Positions 54,701 to 60,954 of a stretch of DNA of 64,000 nt are shown here, piece by piece. Position numbers and translations under genes: made by a program. A model generated the notes under the pieces. That model had not been told where the DNA came from, made no database searches, and saw only the letters and a list, made by a program, of their open reading frames with translations. Numbering within the stretch: the first letter of the stretch is position 1; every line of letters begins with the position of its first letter. The DNA comes from an uncultured Prevotella sp. (lineage in GTDB: Bacteria > Bacteroidota > Bacteroidia > Bacteroidales > Bacteroidaceae), in the NCBI GenBank assembly GCA_905198745.1, contig CAJKDU010000006.1:1-64000 (forward strand), in the 5' to 3' direction.

Positions 54701-55472
54701 CACGCTGGTGCGCTACGGACAGCTCTTTCAGCAGGAGCAGTATCAGATGAAGAACTCGCTCTTTGGCGGCGAGAACGAAATAGAAATAGCTCATCCGCAG
54801 CCGCCGCAGGTGGAACCCTGGGGACTTATCGAGAAACTCAACCGCGAGCGTGACCTGGTGGGCATCTATCTGTCTGCCCATCCGCTGGACGACTACCGCA
54901 TCGTGCTCGAGAAGTTCTGCAACACGCATTGTCCTGAACTCGACGACAAAGAACAGCTCCTCGACCGTGCGGAACTCACTTTGGGCGGCATCGTGACCAA
55001 CATCAAGGAAGGCTACACCAAGACCAACAAGCCCTACCTCATTGTTACCATAGAGGATTATGAGGGTGCCGGCGAGATTGCTCTCTTCGGCGAAGACAGC
55101 GGCAAGTGGCGCGGCATGTTCATCATGGGGTCGGCCGTCTTTGTGACCGCCAAGTGTTCCAAGAAGTATGAATCGAGCAAGTTCGTCGACTTCAACATCA
55201 TGGACGTGCAGTATTTGCAGACCGTCCTCGAGAAGAGAATCAACAGAATCACCATCCGGGTCAACTCGAACATCATCGACGACACCTGGGTGAACAACAT
55301 CGCCACGATGATTACCGACAATCCGGGGCGCACGGAAGTATACTTCCAGATACACGACGTGGAACGCAACGAGAACATCAATCTCTACAGCACCACCAAG
55401 CGCACGTCCGTGCCACGCGAGCTGATAGCCTTCCTCGACAATGTGGACGGGTTGTCATACGAAGTTAATTGA
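51762..55472 (+). CDS. dnaE: DNA polymerase III alpha subunit
   Basis: A 1236-aa replicative polymerase, the catalytic subunit of the holoenzyme. Order: PHP domain (FVHLHVHTYYSILDG at the N-terminus; ITDHGDMFG), palm with the catalytic acids in PDIDTDFDD (about residue 470), GPGRGSAAGS, fingers, helix-hairpin-helix region, and a C-terminal OB-fold (LGGIVTNIKEGYTKTNKPY). No exonuclease insertion, so it is DnaE rather than PolC. It has its own promoter; trxA follows with a separate promoter. Confidence 0.97.
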   Translation: MQDFVHLHVHTYYSILDGQSSIPKLVDKAIANGMRGMAITDHGDMFGIKEFYNYCNKVNGKLRDEGKPEFKPIFGCEMYVARRKKSDRSDPKVDKSGYHLIVLAKNYHGYKNLIKLVSRAWVDGFYMRPRTDREDLEKYHEDLIVCSACIAGEVPSKILKDDIAGAREAIEWYQRVFGDDYYLELQRHEVKDPHLRANRETFPLQQKANRVLIELAKEYGIKLVCTNDAHFVDQENAEAHDHLLCLATGKDLDDPNRMLYSKQEWFKTREEMNEVFSDVPEALSNTCEILDKVETYSIDHAPIMPFFPIPAEFGTEEDTRRKFTEQHLYEEFTRDENGNEIMSKEEADKKIKKLGGYDKIYRIKFEADYLAKLAYDGAKKRYGDPLPEEVRERVKFELHIMKTMGFPGYFLIVQDFINSARDELGVMVGPGRGSAAGSVVAYCLGITKIDPIKYDLLFERFLNPDRISLPDIDTDFDDDGRGKVLEWVEDKYGHDKVAHIITYGTMATKNAIKDVGRVEKVPLAEVNALCKQIPDKLPNGKKMNLVNAIECIPALKEAEASSDIRMRNTMSYAKMLEGTVRGTGIHACGTIICRDAISDWVPVSTAEDKADPGHKLLCTQYDGHVIEETGLIKMDFLGLKTLSILKEAVENIRLSTGHEIDLDTIPIDDELTYQLYSDGRTVGTFQFESAGMRKYLRELHPTVFEDLIAMNALYRPGPMDYIPSFIARKNGREEIKYDIPCMEKYLKDTYGITVYQEQVMLLSRQLANFTRGESDALRKAMGKKKKAIVDAMKPKFIDGGKANGHDPKVLEKIWADWEKFASYAFNKSHATCYSWVAYQTGYLKAHYPAEYMAAVMSRSLSNITDITKLMDECKAMGIECLGPDVNESRIKFSVNSHGAIRFGLGAIKGMGDAASQNIIAEREKNGPFKDIYDLLQRVDLKACNRKAFECLALSGGLDSFGISREQYVAPDGNGNGSYLDTLVRYGQLFQQEQYQMKNSLFGGENEIEIAHPQPPQVEPWGLIEKLNRERDLVGIYLSAHPLDDYRIVLEKFCNTHCPELDDKEQLLDRAELTLGGIVTNIKEGYTKTNKPYLIVTIEDYEGAGEIALFGEDSGKWRGMFIMGSAVFVTAKCSKKYESSKFVDFNIMDVQYLQTVLEKRINRITIRVNSNIIDDTWVNNIATMITDNPGRTEVYFQIHDVERNENINLYSTTKRTSVPRELIAFLDNVDGLSYEVN

Positions 55473-55490
55473 CATCTTTTTGGCATTATA

Positions 55491-55522
55491 TTTGCTGGAT
55501 AGAGAATAATGAGCTACTTTTG
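55491..55522 (+). promoter_or_regulatory. Promoter of trxA
   Basis: TTTG (55491-55494), 20-nt spacer, TActTTTG (55515-55522), about 38 nt before the ATG. Near-consensus. Confidence 0.8.
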
Positions 55523-55559
55523 CACAAGTATTAATCACTAAACAGAAAGAACAATAACA

Positions 55560-55874
55560 ATGGAAGTAAAGATTACAAACGAGAATTTCGAGACTTATCA
55601 GAATGGCGAGCAGCCATTGGTAGTTGACTTTTGGGCTACATGGTGCGGTCCTTGCCGCCAGATTGCTCCCGTGGTAAGCGAGCTTGCCGAGGCTTACGAC
55701 GGAAAGATCGTAGTGGGCAAGTGCGACGTGGAAGAGGCCGACGAGATTGCCGCACAGTTCGGCATCCGCAACATCCCCACCATCCTCTTCATCAAGAACG
55801 GTGAGGTGGTAGACAAACTCGTGGGCGCTGCTCCCAAGGCAAAGATCGAAGACAAGTTCAAGGCACTTCTCTAA
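55560..55874 (+). CDS. trxA: Thioredoxin
   Basis: A 104-aa cytosolic thioredoxin with the WATWCGPCRQ active site (C29, C32), the buried D in VVDFWATW, the cis-proline of RNIPTILF and the closing GAAPKAKIE region. There is no signal peptide. A lipoprotein gene follows after 14 nt and is probably co-transcribed. Confidence 0.97.
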   Translation: MEVKITNENFETYQNGEQPLVVDFWATWCGPCRQIAPVVSELAEAYDGKIVVGKCDVEEADEIAAQFGIRNIPTILFIKNGEVVDKLVGAAPKAKIEDKFKALL

Positions 55875-55888
55875 TCAAGCGTAGGGCG

Positions 55889-56590
55889 ATGAGAAAATGG
55901 TTCGTATTGGCTGCTGCCCTTGTGGCAATGGCCAGTTGCGGCAACAAGAATGCGCAGAGCGAAGGCACGATTGCCGATTCCACGGAATATAATCCGGTGG
56001 ACACCACTGCAGCTCCTGCTCCTGCAAAGACTGTCGCCTCGCCAGTGGCAGACTCCTTGACCAAGGTGCTCACCGAGCAACTCTCGGCCAAGGACGCCAA
56101 GCAGGTGAAGGCCACGGTGAAGGCCGTGATGGCAAAGTATCAGGAACTGCTCAAGGCTGGCAAGGCCGATGAGGCCGCTGCTTATGCCTCACAGGTGAAA
56201 TCATTTGTGGACACGCACGCTGAGGAAATCAAGAATATAGCCAAGGGCAACGCCACGGTGGCTGAGGTGGTCAACGGCATAGCCAATCTGCCGACAGACG
56301 CCAAGCAGGCTGCCACAGCCGCAGCAGCCGCTGTCAACGGTGAAGCCAATGCTGCGGCACAGGCTGCAGGCAAGGCTGCCGCAAGGGCCAAGGCTTCGGT
56401 CAAGAAAACCGAGGGCCATGCCAAACAGGCTGTGACAGACGCCAAAACCCAGGCCTCGCAGAATGCCAAGGCTGTGAAGAAGGCAGCTGAGGCAGATGCC
56501 AAGGCCAAGGTGGAGAGCGCCAAGCAGAAAACTCGCGACGCAGCCAACAAGGCTGTGAACGACGCGCTCAACAAAGCGTTGGGCCAGTAA
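55889..56590 (+). CDS. Ala/Lys-rich lipoprotein of unknown function
   Basis: A 233-aa protein with a clear lipobox (VAMASCGNK, Cys 17). Residues about 18-50 are a Pro/Ala/Thr linker; the rest is almost entirely Ala, Lys, Glu, Asp and Gln with long helical potential, and from about 130 becomes repetitive (KAAARAKASVKKTEGHAKQ, AKAVKKAAEADAKAKVE). This resembles LEA-like or apolipoprotein-like amphipathic helices, but no named family was recognised. It probably sits in the envelope attached by lipid. It is co-transcribed with trxA (14 nt). Confidence 0.75.
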   Translation: MRKWFVLAAALVAMASCGNKNAQSEGTIADSTEYNPVDTTAAPAPAKTVASPVADSLTKVLTEQLSAKDAKQVKATVKAVMAKYQELLKAGKADEAAAYASQVKSFVDTHAEEIKNIAKGNATVAEVVNGIANLPTDAKQAATAAAAAVNGEANAAAQAAGKAAARAKASVKKTEGHAKQAVTDAKTQASQNAKAVKKAAEADAKAKVESAKQKTRDAANKAVNDALNKALGQ

Positions 56591-56610
56591 CGCGCATCTT
56601 TCGTTATGGC

Positions 56611-56662
56611 AACAATCCGCATCCAAGACCTTTGTGGGCCTTTGGGTGCGGATTGTTTTTTT
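56611..56662 (+). terminator. Terminator after the trxA-lipoprotein operon
   Basis: aacaatccgcatcc (56611-56624) pairs with gggtgcggattgtt (56644-56657, one wobble), followed by a run of T. Confidence 0.88.
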
Positions 56663-56780
56663 GCAAGAGGATAATGTTATTCTGTCTAAATAGTTGGCTA
56701 TCTCGGTCAAAAAGTAATTTCCTCATAATGGTTTGTCCCGATAAAACATTATATTTGTGGCGTAAATTAAGAATGGAACA

Positions 56781-57935
56781 ATGGCAAAGAAAATATAGAC
56801 TTATCTGTAGCCCTTCATGATGACAGTGACTATAAGAACTGGCTTGTAGAACTTAAGGAACGTTTCTACTGCCATCGCCTAAAAGCGTCATGTGCCACCA
56901 ATGGCTATCTGTTGAACTTCTATTGGAAGTTGGGACGAGATATCGAAGCCAAGCAATATTCAAATACTTATGGCTCTGGCTTCTACAAGAATCTCAGTCA
57001 GGACTTGAAGAATGAAATGCCCGGAATAAAGGGATTTTCGCCAACCAACTTGAAGTACATGAGCTACTTTTATAAGCTCTATGCTCCATTGGTTGCAAAT
57101 CGTCGGCAGCTTGCCGACGATTTCATGGAAGATACAAATAGTTCAGATATTCAACGAGTTGCATCTCATGACCAAAATTGTCGGCAAGTTGCTGACGATT
57201 TCAAATTGCTGTTTATGATACCATGAGATCATCATTGTCGAATCATGTCAAGATGCAAGGGCGATATGGACAAAGCCTTGTTCTTTGTAAGAAAAACATG
57301 GGAAAACAATTGGGGACGTGATGCTCTTCTCCACTGGCTTGGAACCGACTTGTATGAGCGAGACGGAAAGGCTATCACCAACTTTCAATCCACGCTTCCT
57401 GCCGTGCAGAGCGACCTGGCGCAACAGATAACCAAAGACCCTTACCAGTTTGATTTTCTTACCATAAGGGAGATATTTGACGAGCATGACATTGAGGATG
57501 AATTGGTGGACAACGTTACTCGTTTCCTTTTGGAACTTGGAAAGGGATTCTCCTATATGGGCAGACAGTTTCGCTTGGAAGTAGGTCAGCAGGAGTTCTT
57601 TCCCGACTTGCTGTTTTACAATGCTTATCTTCATGCATGACGTGGTCATCGAGCTAAAAGCTCAATCTTTCCATCCATCATTCTTGGGGCAGTTGAGTTT
57701 CTACGTTTCTGCCATCAATCACCAGTTCAAGACCGACATCGATAACCCGACTATCGGTTTGCTCATATGTAAGGAAAAAGACAATGTAGTGGCAAAATAT
57801 GCATTAGAATCTTACAAGGAGCCAATGGGCATATCGGAATACCAATTGTCCAAACTCTTCCCGAAAGACTTCAAGTCTTCCATGCCGACTATTGAGGAAC
57901 TGGAAAAGGGATTGAAAGATAATGGTGAAATATGA
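56781..57935 (+). pseudogene. Decayed YhcG-type PDDEXK nuclease gene (DUF1016 family)
   Basis: Three collinear pieces rebuild one protein. The first (from MAKKI at 56781, frame broken near 56795, then DLSVALHDDSDYKNWLVELKE... to LLFMIP) ends in TGA at 57224, where relatives have Trp in IPWxHH. The same frame continues through DHHCRIMSRCKGDMDKALFF to FYNAYLH at about 57637. A one-base shift then leads to DVVIELKAQ and SEYQLSKLFPKDFK, ending at 57935. The nuclease motif (D...E-x-K in FFPDLLFYN and VVIELKA) survives but is split between frames. Three lesions indicate a dead gene rather than a single sequencing error. Confidence 0.85.
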
Positions 57936-58207
57936 GAATCAAACAAATGGGTTCCTATAATTTTGTCGACAGATACTGGGACATATTGTTTGATTTTTGT
58001 GTGCCGTTTGCATTCTCTTTGCTGTTATGGGGGTGTTCAGAAGTAAGAAAGACAAGGCAATAAGGAAAGATATTTCGGGCGAAAGTAAATGTGTTCCACT
58101 GAGCTACAGTCTGTTTTTGCTCACTTCTGAATTTCGCGTTGCTTGCCTTGGCAGTGTAAAGGTTGGGCTTTCAGCCCACTTTTTGTGTTGGGCTGAAAGC
58201 TAACATT

Positions 58208-58233
58208 CAATCATCACTCCGAGTCACGGAAGA
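58208..58233. repeat. Third copy of the CACTCC...GGAAGAA repeat
   Basis: AATCATCACTCC followed by GA, then CGGAAGAA, matching the copy at 40381-40406 outside a few central bases. As at 40.4 kb, a GTTAx-type cluster follows within 100 bp. Confidence 0.6.
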
Positions 58234-58296
58234 ACTATCAATCTTCTTCCTCATGCTCTCTGACGTTTGTCTCCGTGTTGTCATTGTCATGCTAAT

Positions 58297-58349
58297 GGCA
58301 CACTAACGCATCGTTACAGGCACACTAACACGCATTTCACTGCGCTGAA
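58297..58349. repeat. 22-bp phased repeats plus palindrome, locus 4
   Basis: Two cores GGCACACTAAC (complement of GTTAGTGTGCC) at 58297 and 58319, exactly 22 bp apart. Six bases after the second is TTCACTGCGCTGAA (58336-58349), an imperfect palindrome matching locus 3 in 11 of 14 positions at the same distance. Confidence 0.85.
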
Positions 58350-58389
58350 TATAATAAGGTGCTGCCGTTGGCAGTGCAAGAGGCTTCGC

Positions 58390-58839
58390 TTACCACTTTA
58401 CGGGTTCATTGAGTATATTTCCGTCGGTGGCATCTTCGGCAGTGAAGGTAGCGTTCTTGTACTGCACGCAGAGCATCACCAAGGGTTCGCAGCCCGTGTT
58501 GCGCACGGAACGTACACCGGCTGGAGCCACTCTTACCACGCTGCCCTCGCCAATGGCAAAAATCTGTCCGTCAACTTGAAACTCTCCTTTGCCGCTGAGG
58601 AAGAAGTAGAGTTCCTCGTGATGCTTGTGGGTGTGGAGAAAACCGGTCTCCGTGCCGGGTGCAAACGACTGGAAGGAGAATTCTGCACCGGTGGCACCCA
58701 CGGCTTTACCGCCGAACACCTTGCCTGGAATCTGCACCTCAGGCGAGAGTTTCAACAGATAGTCGCCCAGTTCGTTAAACTTACCGAAATCTACAGCCGA
58801 AAAGTTGGCTGCGCTTGCAATGGTCTTTGTTTCTTTCAT
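58390..58839 (-). CDS. Cupin-domain protein
   Basis: A 149-aa single-domain cupin. Start MKETKTIASAANFSAVDFG; the longer frame begins with a TTG inside the promoter. Cupin motif 1 is FLHTHKHHEELYFFLSGKGEF with metal ligands H, H, E (split here for length), and motif 2 is GSVVRVAPAGVRSVRNTG. It could be a small isomerase, dioxygenase or sugar-binding protein; the substrate is unknown. It is divergent from the hxlR gene, which could regulate it. Confidence 0.82.
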   Translation of the reverse strand: MKETKTIASAANFSAVDFGKFNELGDYLLKLSPEVQIPGKVFGGKAVGATGAEFSFQSFAPGTETGFLHTHKHHEELYFFLSGKGEFQVDGQIFAIGEGSVVRVAPAGVRSVRNTGCEPLVMLCVQYKNATFTAEDATDGNILNEPVKW

Positions 58840-58881
58840 GATGCTTTTGTCTTTTAGAGTGGTTGTCTTGTTTTTCTGCTG

Positions 58882-58913
58882 CAAAGTTATGCGTTATTTC
58901 AAGCTTTTGCAAG
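58882..58913 (-). promoter_or_regulatory. Promoter of the cupin gene
   Basis: Minus strand: TAacTTTG (58882-58889) with CTTG about 20 nt upstream, about 43 nt before the ATG at 58839. Confidence 0.65.
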
Positions 58914-59008
58914 AAGGCACCCGGGAGTGGTTAGGTTACGTGGAGGTGACCATTGTTGATAGTCAAAGGAATGAGAATAACAGGTTTAACGATGATTAAC
59001 TTTGCGCG

Positions 59009-59040
59009 TTTGTGCAAGAACGGAAACTTGGTTACTTTTG
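59009..59040 (+). promoter_or_regulatory. Promoter of the hxlR gene
   Basis: TTTG (59009-59012), 20-nt spacer, TActTTTG (59033-59040), 28 nt before the ATG. A near-perfect Bacteroidetes promoter. Confidence 0.82.
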
Positions 59041-59067
59041 TAGCCTATTATTGAAAACAAGACATTT

Positions 59068-59376
59068 ATGAATTCTGTCGTAAAAGATTCCGTTTATAAG
59101 GATTGCCCCATCCGCAATGTGCTCACCCGCATTTGCGACAAATGGTCGCTTCTTGTGATATACACCCTGAAGCAGTCTTCCACCATGCGGTTCAGCACAT
59201 TGCGCAAGCATATCCCGGACGTGTCGCAGAAGATGCTCACCAGTACGCTTCGCGTCCTGGAGGCCGACGGCTACGTTACGCGGCAGGTGTATGCGGAAGT
59301 GCCGCCGAGAGTGGAATACTCGCTTACGGAGCGAGCCTATTCGCTGATACCGATTATAGACAACCTGATTTATTAG
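59068..59376 (+). CDS. HxlR-family winged-helix regulator
   Basis: A 102-aa MarR-like regulator of the HxlR type: DCPIRNVLTRICDKWSLLVIYTL (conserved Cys 13 that in relatives senses oxidants or aldehydes), MRFSTLRKHIPDVSQKMLTSTLR recognition region and VPPRVEYSLTERAYSL wing. The two long runs are quoted in parts of the same helices. It faces the cupin gene across a 228-nt divergent region and precedes crcB by 65 nt. Confidence 0.92.
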   Translation: MNSVVKDSVYKDCPIRNVLTRICDKWSLLVIYTLKQSSTMRFSTLRKHIPDVSQKMLTSTLRVLEADGYVTRQVYAEVPPRVEYSLTERAYSLIPIIDNLIY

Positions 59377-59441
59377 GCACAGGTCCACATGGCGGCCATT
59401 ATGAACGACAGGCAGAAAACAAGATAAAGGGAGAGAAAACA

Positions 59442-59819
59442 ATGAAAGAATTGTTGTTGGTCAGTATGGGAAGTTTCTTTGGAGGAGGCATGCGCTTCCT
59501 CGTGTCTAAAGTTGTGCAGCAATGTGCCTGGGCGGCTTTTCCGTTCGGCACGTTGGCGGTCAATGTGCTTGGGTGTCTTTTCATTGGGTTCCTCTCGGGA
59601 CTTTCCTGGAGCGGATCGGTGATGAGTCCGTCAGCCAAGTTGCTGCTCACCACAGGTTTCTGCGGAGGCTTCACCACCTTCTCCACGTTTATGAACGAGG
59701 GTTCTTCCCTGATGAAGGACGAGCAGTATGTGTATATGACGGTCTACCTCTTCGGCAGCTTGGCATTAGGTCTGGTTGCCGTCTTGGCCGGCCACCAGTT
59801 GGCCAAGCTTTGGGCATAA
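59442..59819 (+). CDS. crcB: Fluoride exporter CrcB (Fluc)
   Basis: A 125-aa four-helix membrane protein; two copies form a double-barrelled fluoride channel. Family residues: GGGMRF near the N-terminus, NVLGCLFIGF with the channel Asn, and TTGFCGGFTTFSTF with the conserved Phe and Thr positions. The start MKELLLVSMGSFFGGG is set by these. The larger frame extending upstream overlaps hxlR and is not real. No fluoride riboswitch was found in the 65-nt gap, so control by the HxlR protein is possible. Confidence 0.93.
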   Translation: MKELLLVSMGSFFGGGMRFLVSKVVQQCAWAAFPFGTLAVNVLGCLFIGFLSGLSWSGSVMSPSAKLLLTTGFCGGFTTFSTFMNEGSSLMKDEQYVYMTVYLFGSLALGLVAVLAGHQLAKLWA

Positions 59820-59825
59820 ACAAAA

Positions 59826-59862
59826 ACTCCCTGCATCGCTTTTGCGCGATACAGGGAGTCTT
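59826..59862. terminator. Bidirectional terminator between crcB and hsp20
   Basis: actccctg (59826-59833) pairs with cagggagt (59852-59859), extended by atcgc/gcgat; A-rich before and T-rich after, so it can serve both converging genes. Confidence 0.85.
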
Positions 59863-59900
59863 ATGTTTCAATCATTTATGTTCGGGATGAATGAAGCGTG

Positions 59901-60323
59901 TTATTTCACTTCAATCTGACGGGCTGTCTTGACGGTGTTCTTTTCAATCTTCGGCAGACTGACTGTCAGCACTCCGTCGTTGACTCCGGCACCAATCTTC
60001 TCCTTGTCTACATCGTCAGGCAGAAGCAACGTCTGCTCGAACTTGCTGTAGGCGAACTCACGGCGCAGATAGTGCTCCTTTTTGTTCTCGTCCTTCTTCT
60101 CGTCCTTCTTTTCCATCTTGATGACCAGGTTGCCGTCGTCGTCGAGGTTGATGTTGAAGTCTTCCTTCTTCATGCCTGGGGCAGCCACCTCTACTGTATA
60201 TTCTTTTTCTGTTTCCTTGACGTTGATAGCAGGTGCCGTTGCGTTGGCTCTCGGCATAAAGTCTGTATCAAAAAAGTCATTGAATACATCAGGCATCCAA
60301 GAATTTCTACGTGCAAGTGTCAT
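59901..60323 (-). CDS. Small heat-shock protein, Hsp20/alpha-crystallin family
   Basis: A 140-aa ATP-independent holdase. The alpha-crystallin domain (about 33-135) contains VEVAAPGMKKEDFNINLD, FERTL-like FEQTLLLPDDVD and the signature AGVNDGVLTVSLPK; a Lys/Glu-rich loop (KKDEKKDENKKEH) lies mid-domain. The start at 60323 (MTLARRNSW) is fixed by a strong GGAGG at 60333-60337, which is unusual in this group and suggests high translation under stress. The 60339-60517 gap upstream shows nothing else clear. Confidence 0.94.
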   Translation of the reverse strand: MTLARRNSWMPDVFNDFFDTDFMPRANATAPAINVKETEKEYTVEVAAPGMKKEDFNINLDDDGNLVIKMEKKDEKKDENKKEHYLRREFAYSKFEQTLLLPDDVDKEKIGAGVNDGVLTVSLPKIEKNTVKTARQIEVK

Positions 60324-60332
60324 AGTTAAAAC

Positions 60333-60337
60333 CTCCA
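60333..60337 (-). promoter_or_regulatory. Strong ribosome binding site of hsp20
   Basis: GGAGG on the minus strand, spaced 9 nt from the ATG at 60323. Most genes in this window lack such a match, as is typical for Bacteroidetes. Confidence 0.7.
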
Positions 60338-60517
60338 ATTATATTTTAGTTGTTTTTATGTTTTTGTTCTCTGTGAGCCTTGCGGCTTACGCTCTCATCA
60401 TCAACAACTTATGTGCCAGCAGGTGCCTGTGTGTCAACTTGTCAACCAGGCGAGCCAGATAGTCAGCAATGCTTAAAATATTTAATCATTCGGAGGCCAT
60501 TCACTGCCATTCTTGTC

Positions 60518-60931
60518 TTAGAACTTGACGAGTCGTGTGCCGTCGGGCTCCTCGCTGATAGTGACTTTGGTCACGTCTTCGGGCAATAGCTCTTCAATCA
60601 GTTCCGGCCATTCCAGAAAACAAAGGCTTCCGCCATAGAAATAGTCCTCATAGCCCATGTCGAACACCTCGTCAATCTTCTTGATGCGGTAGAAGTCGAA
60701 GTGAAAGATGCTTTCACCGGTTGTGCTTGATGTGTACTCGTTCACAATGGCAAAGGTAGGTGAGGTGATGACGTCTTCCACACCCAGTTCTTCGCACACT
60801 GCCTTGATGAAGGTGGTTTTGCCGGCACCCATTTTGCCATAGAAAGCGAAAACTTTTCCGGTGCCCATGTGGTCGATGAATTGCCGGGCAGCCTGGCGGA
60901 TGTTGCCGATATTGTCTATTCTGATTTCCAT
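60518..60931 (-). CDS. tsaE: tRNA threonylcarbamoyladenosine biosynthesis ATPase TsaE
   Basis: A 137-aa P-loop ATPase required with TsaB, TsaC and TsaD for the t6A modification of ANN-decoding tRNAs. Walker A is GKMGAGKTT (residues 32-40); TSPTFAIVNEY and FHFDFYRI are family motifs; LEWPELIEELLP follows. It is 23 nt after porX and probably the last gene of the porW-porX operon. Confidence 0.95.
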   Translation of the reverse strand: MEIRIDNIGNIRQAARQFIDHMGTGKVFAFYGKMGAGKTTFIKAVCEELGVEDVITSPTFAIVNEYTSSTTGESIFHFDFYRIKKIDEVFDMGYEDYFYGGSLCFLEWPELIEELLPEDVTKVTISEEPDGTRLVKF

Positions 60932-60954
60932 AATGCGGTTGTTTTATAATGTCT

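Larger units (their letters stand above)
57936..58389. other. Gene-free stretch between the nuclease pseudogene and the cupin gene
   Basis: About 450 nt with no convincing gene. A 12-bp hairpin (58167-58178 with 58189-58200, gctttcagccca and complement) and the repeats listed separately are the only structure seen. Confidence 0.6.

Noticed and set aside
52200..55355. A 1051-codon open frame antisense to dnaE
   Set aside because: It is an exact shadow of the dnaE codons; the translation is rich in V/H/L/R with no domain, and dnaE is unmistakable on the other strand. Similar shadows oppose porU (5691-6872), PL11 (36370-37887), the hybrid regulator (30830-32335) and the pssA region (49773-51041).
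57245..57640. A separate intact gene in the middle of the YhcG region
   Set aside because: It is in the same frame as the preceding piece, separated only by a TGA where the family has Trp, and lacks both ends of the domain.
57997..58203. A 68-codon frame after the nuclease pseudogene
   Set aside because: It runs through a hairpin and repeat DNA, has an odd composition and no upstream promoter or homology; probably chance.
59377..59441. Fluoride riboswitch upstream of crcB
   Set aside because: The 65-nt gap has no recognisable aptamer core or terminator; it only contains A-rich sequence before the start.
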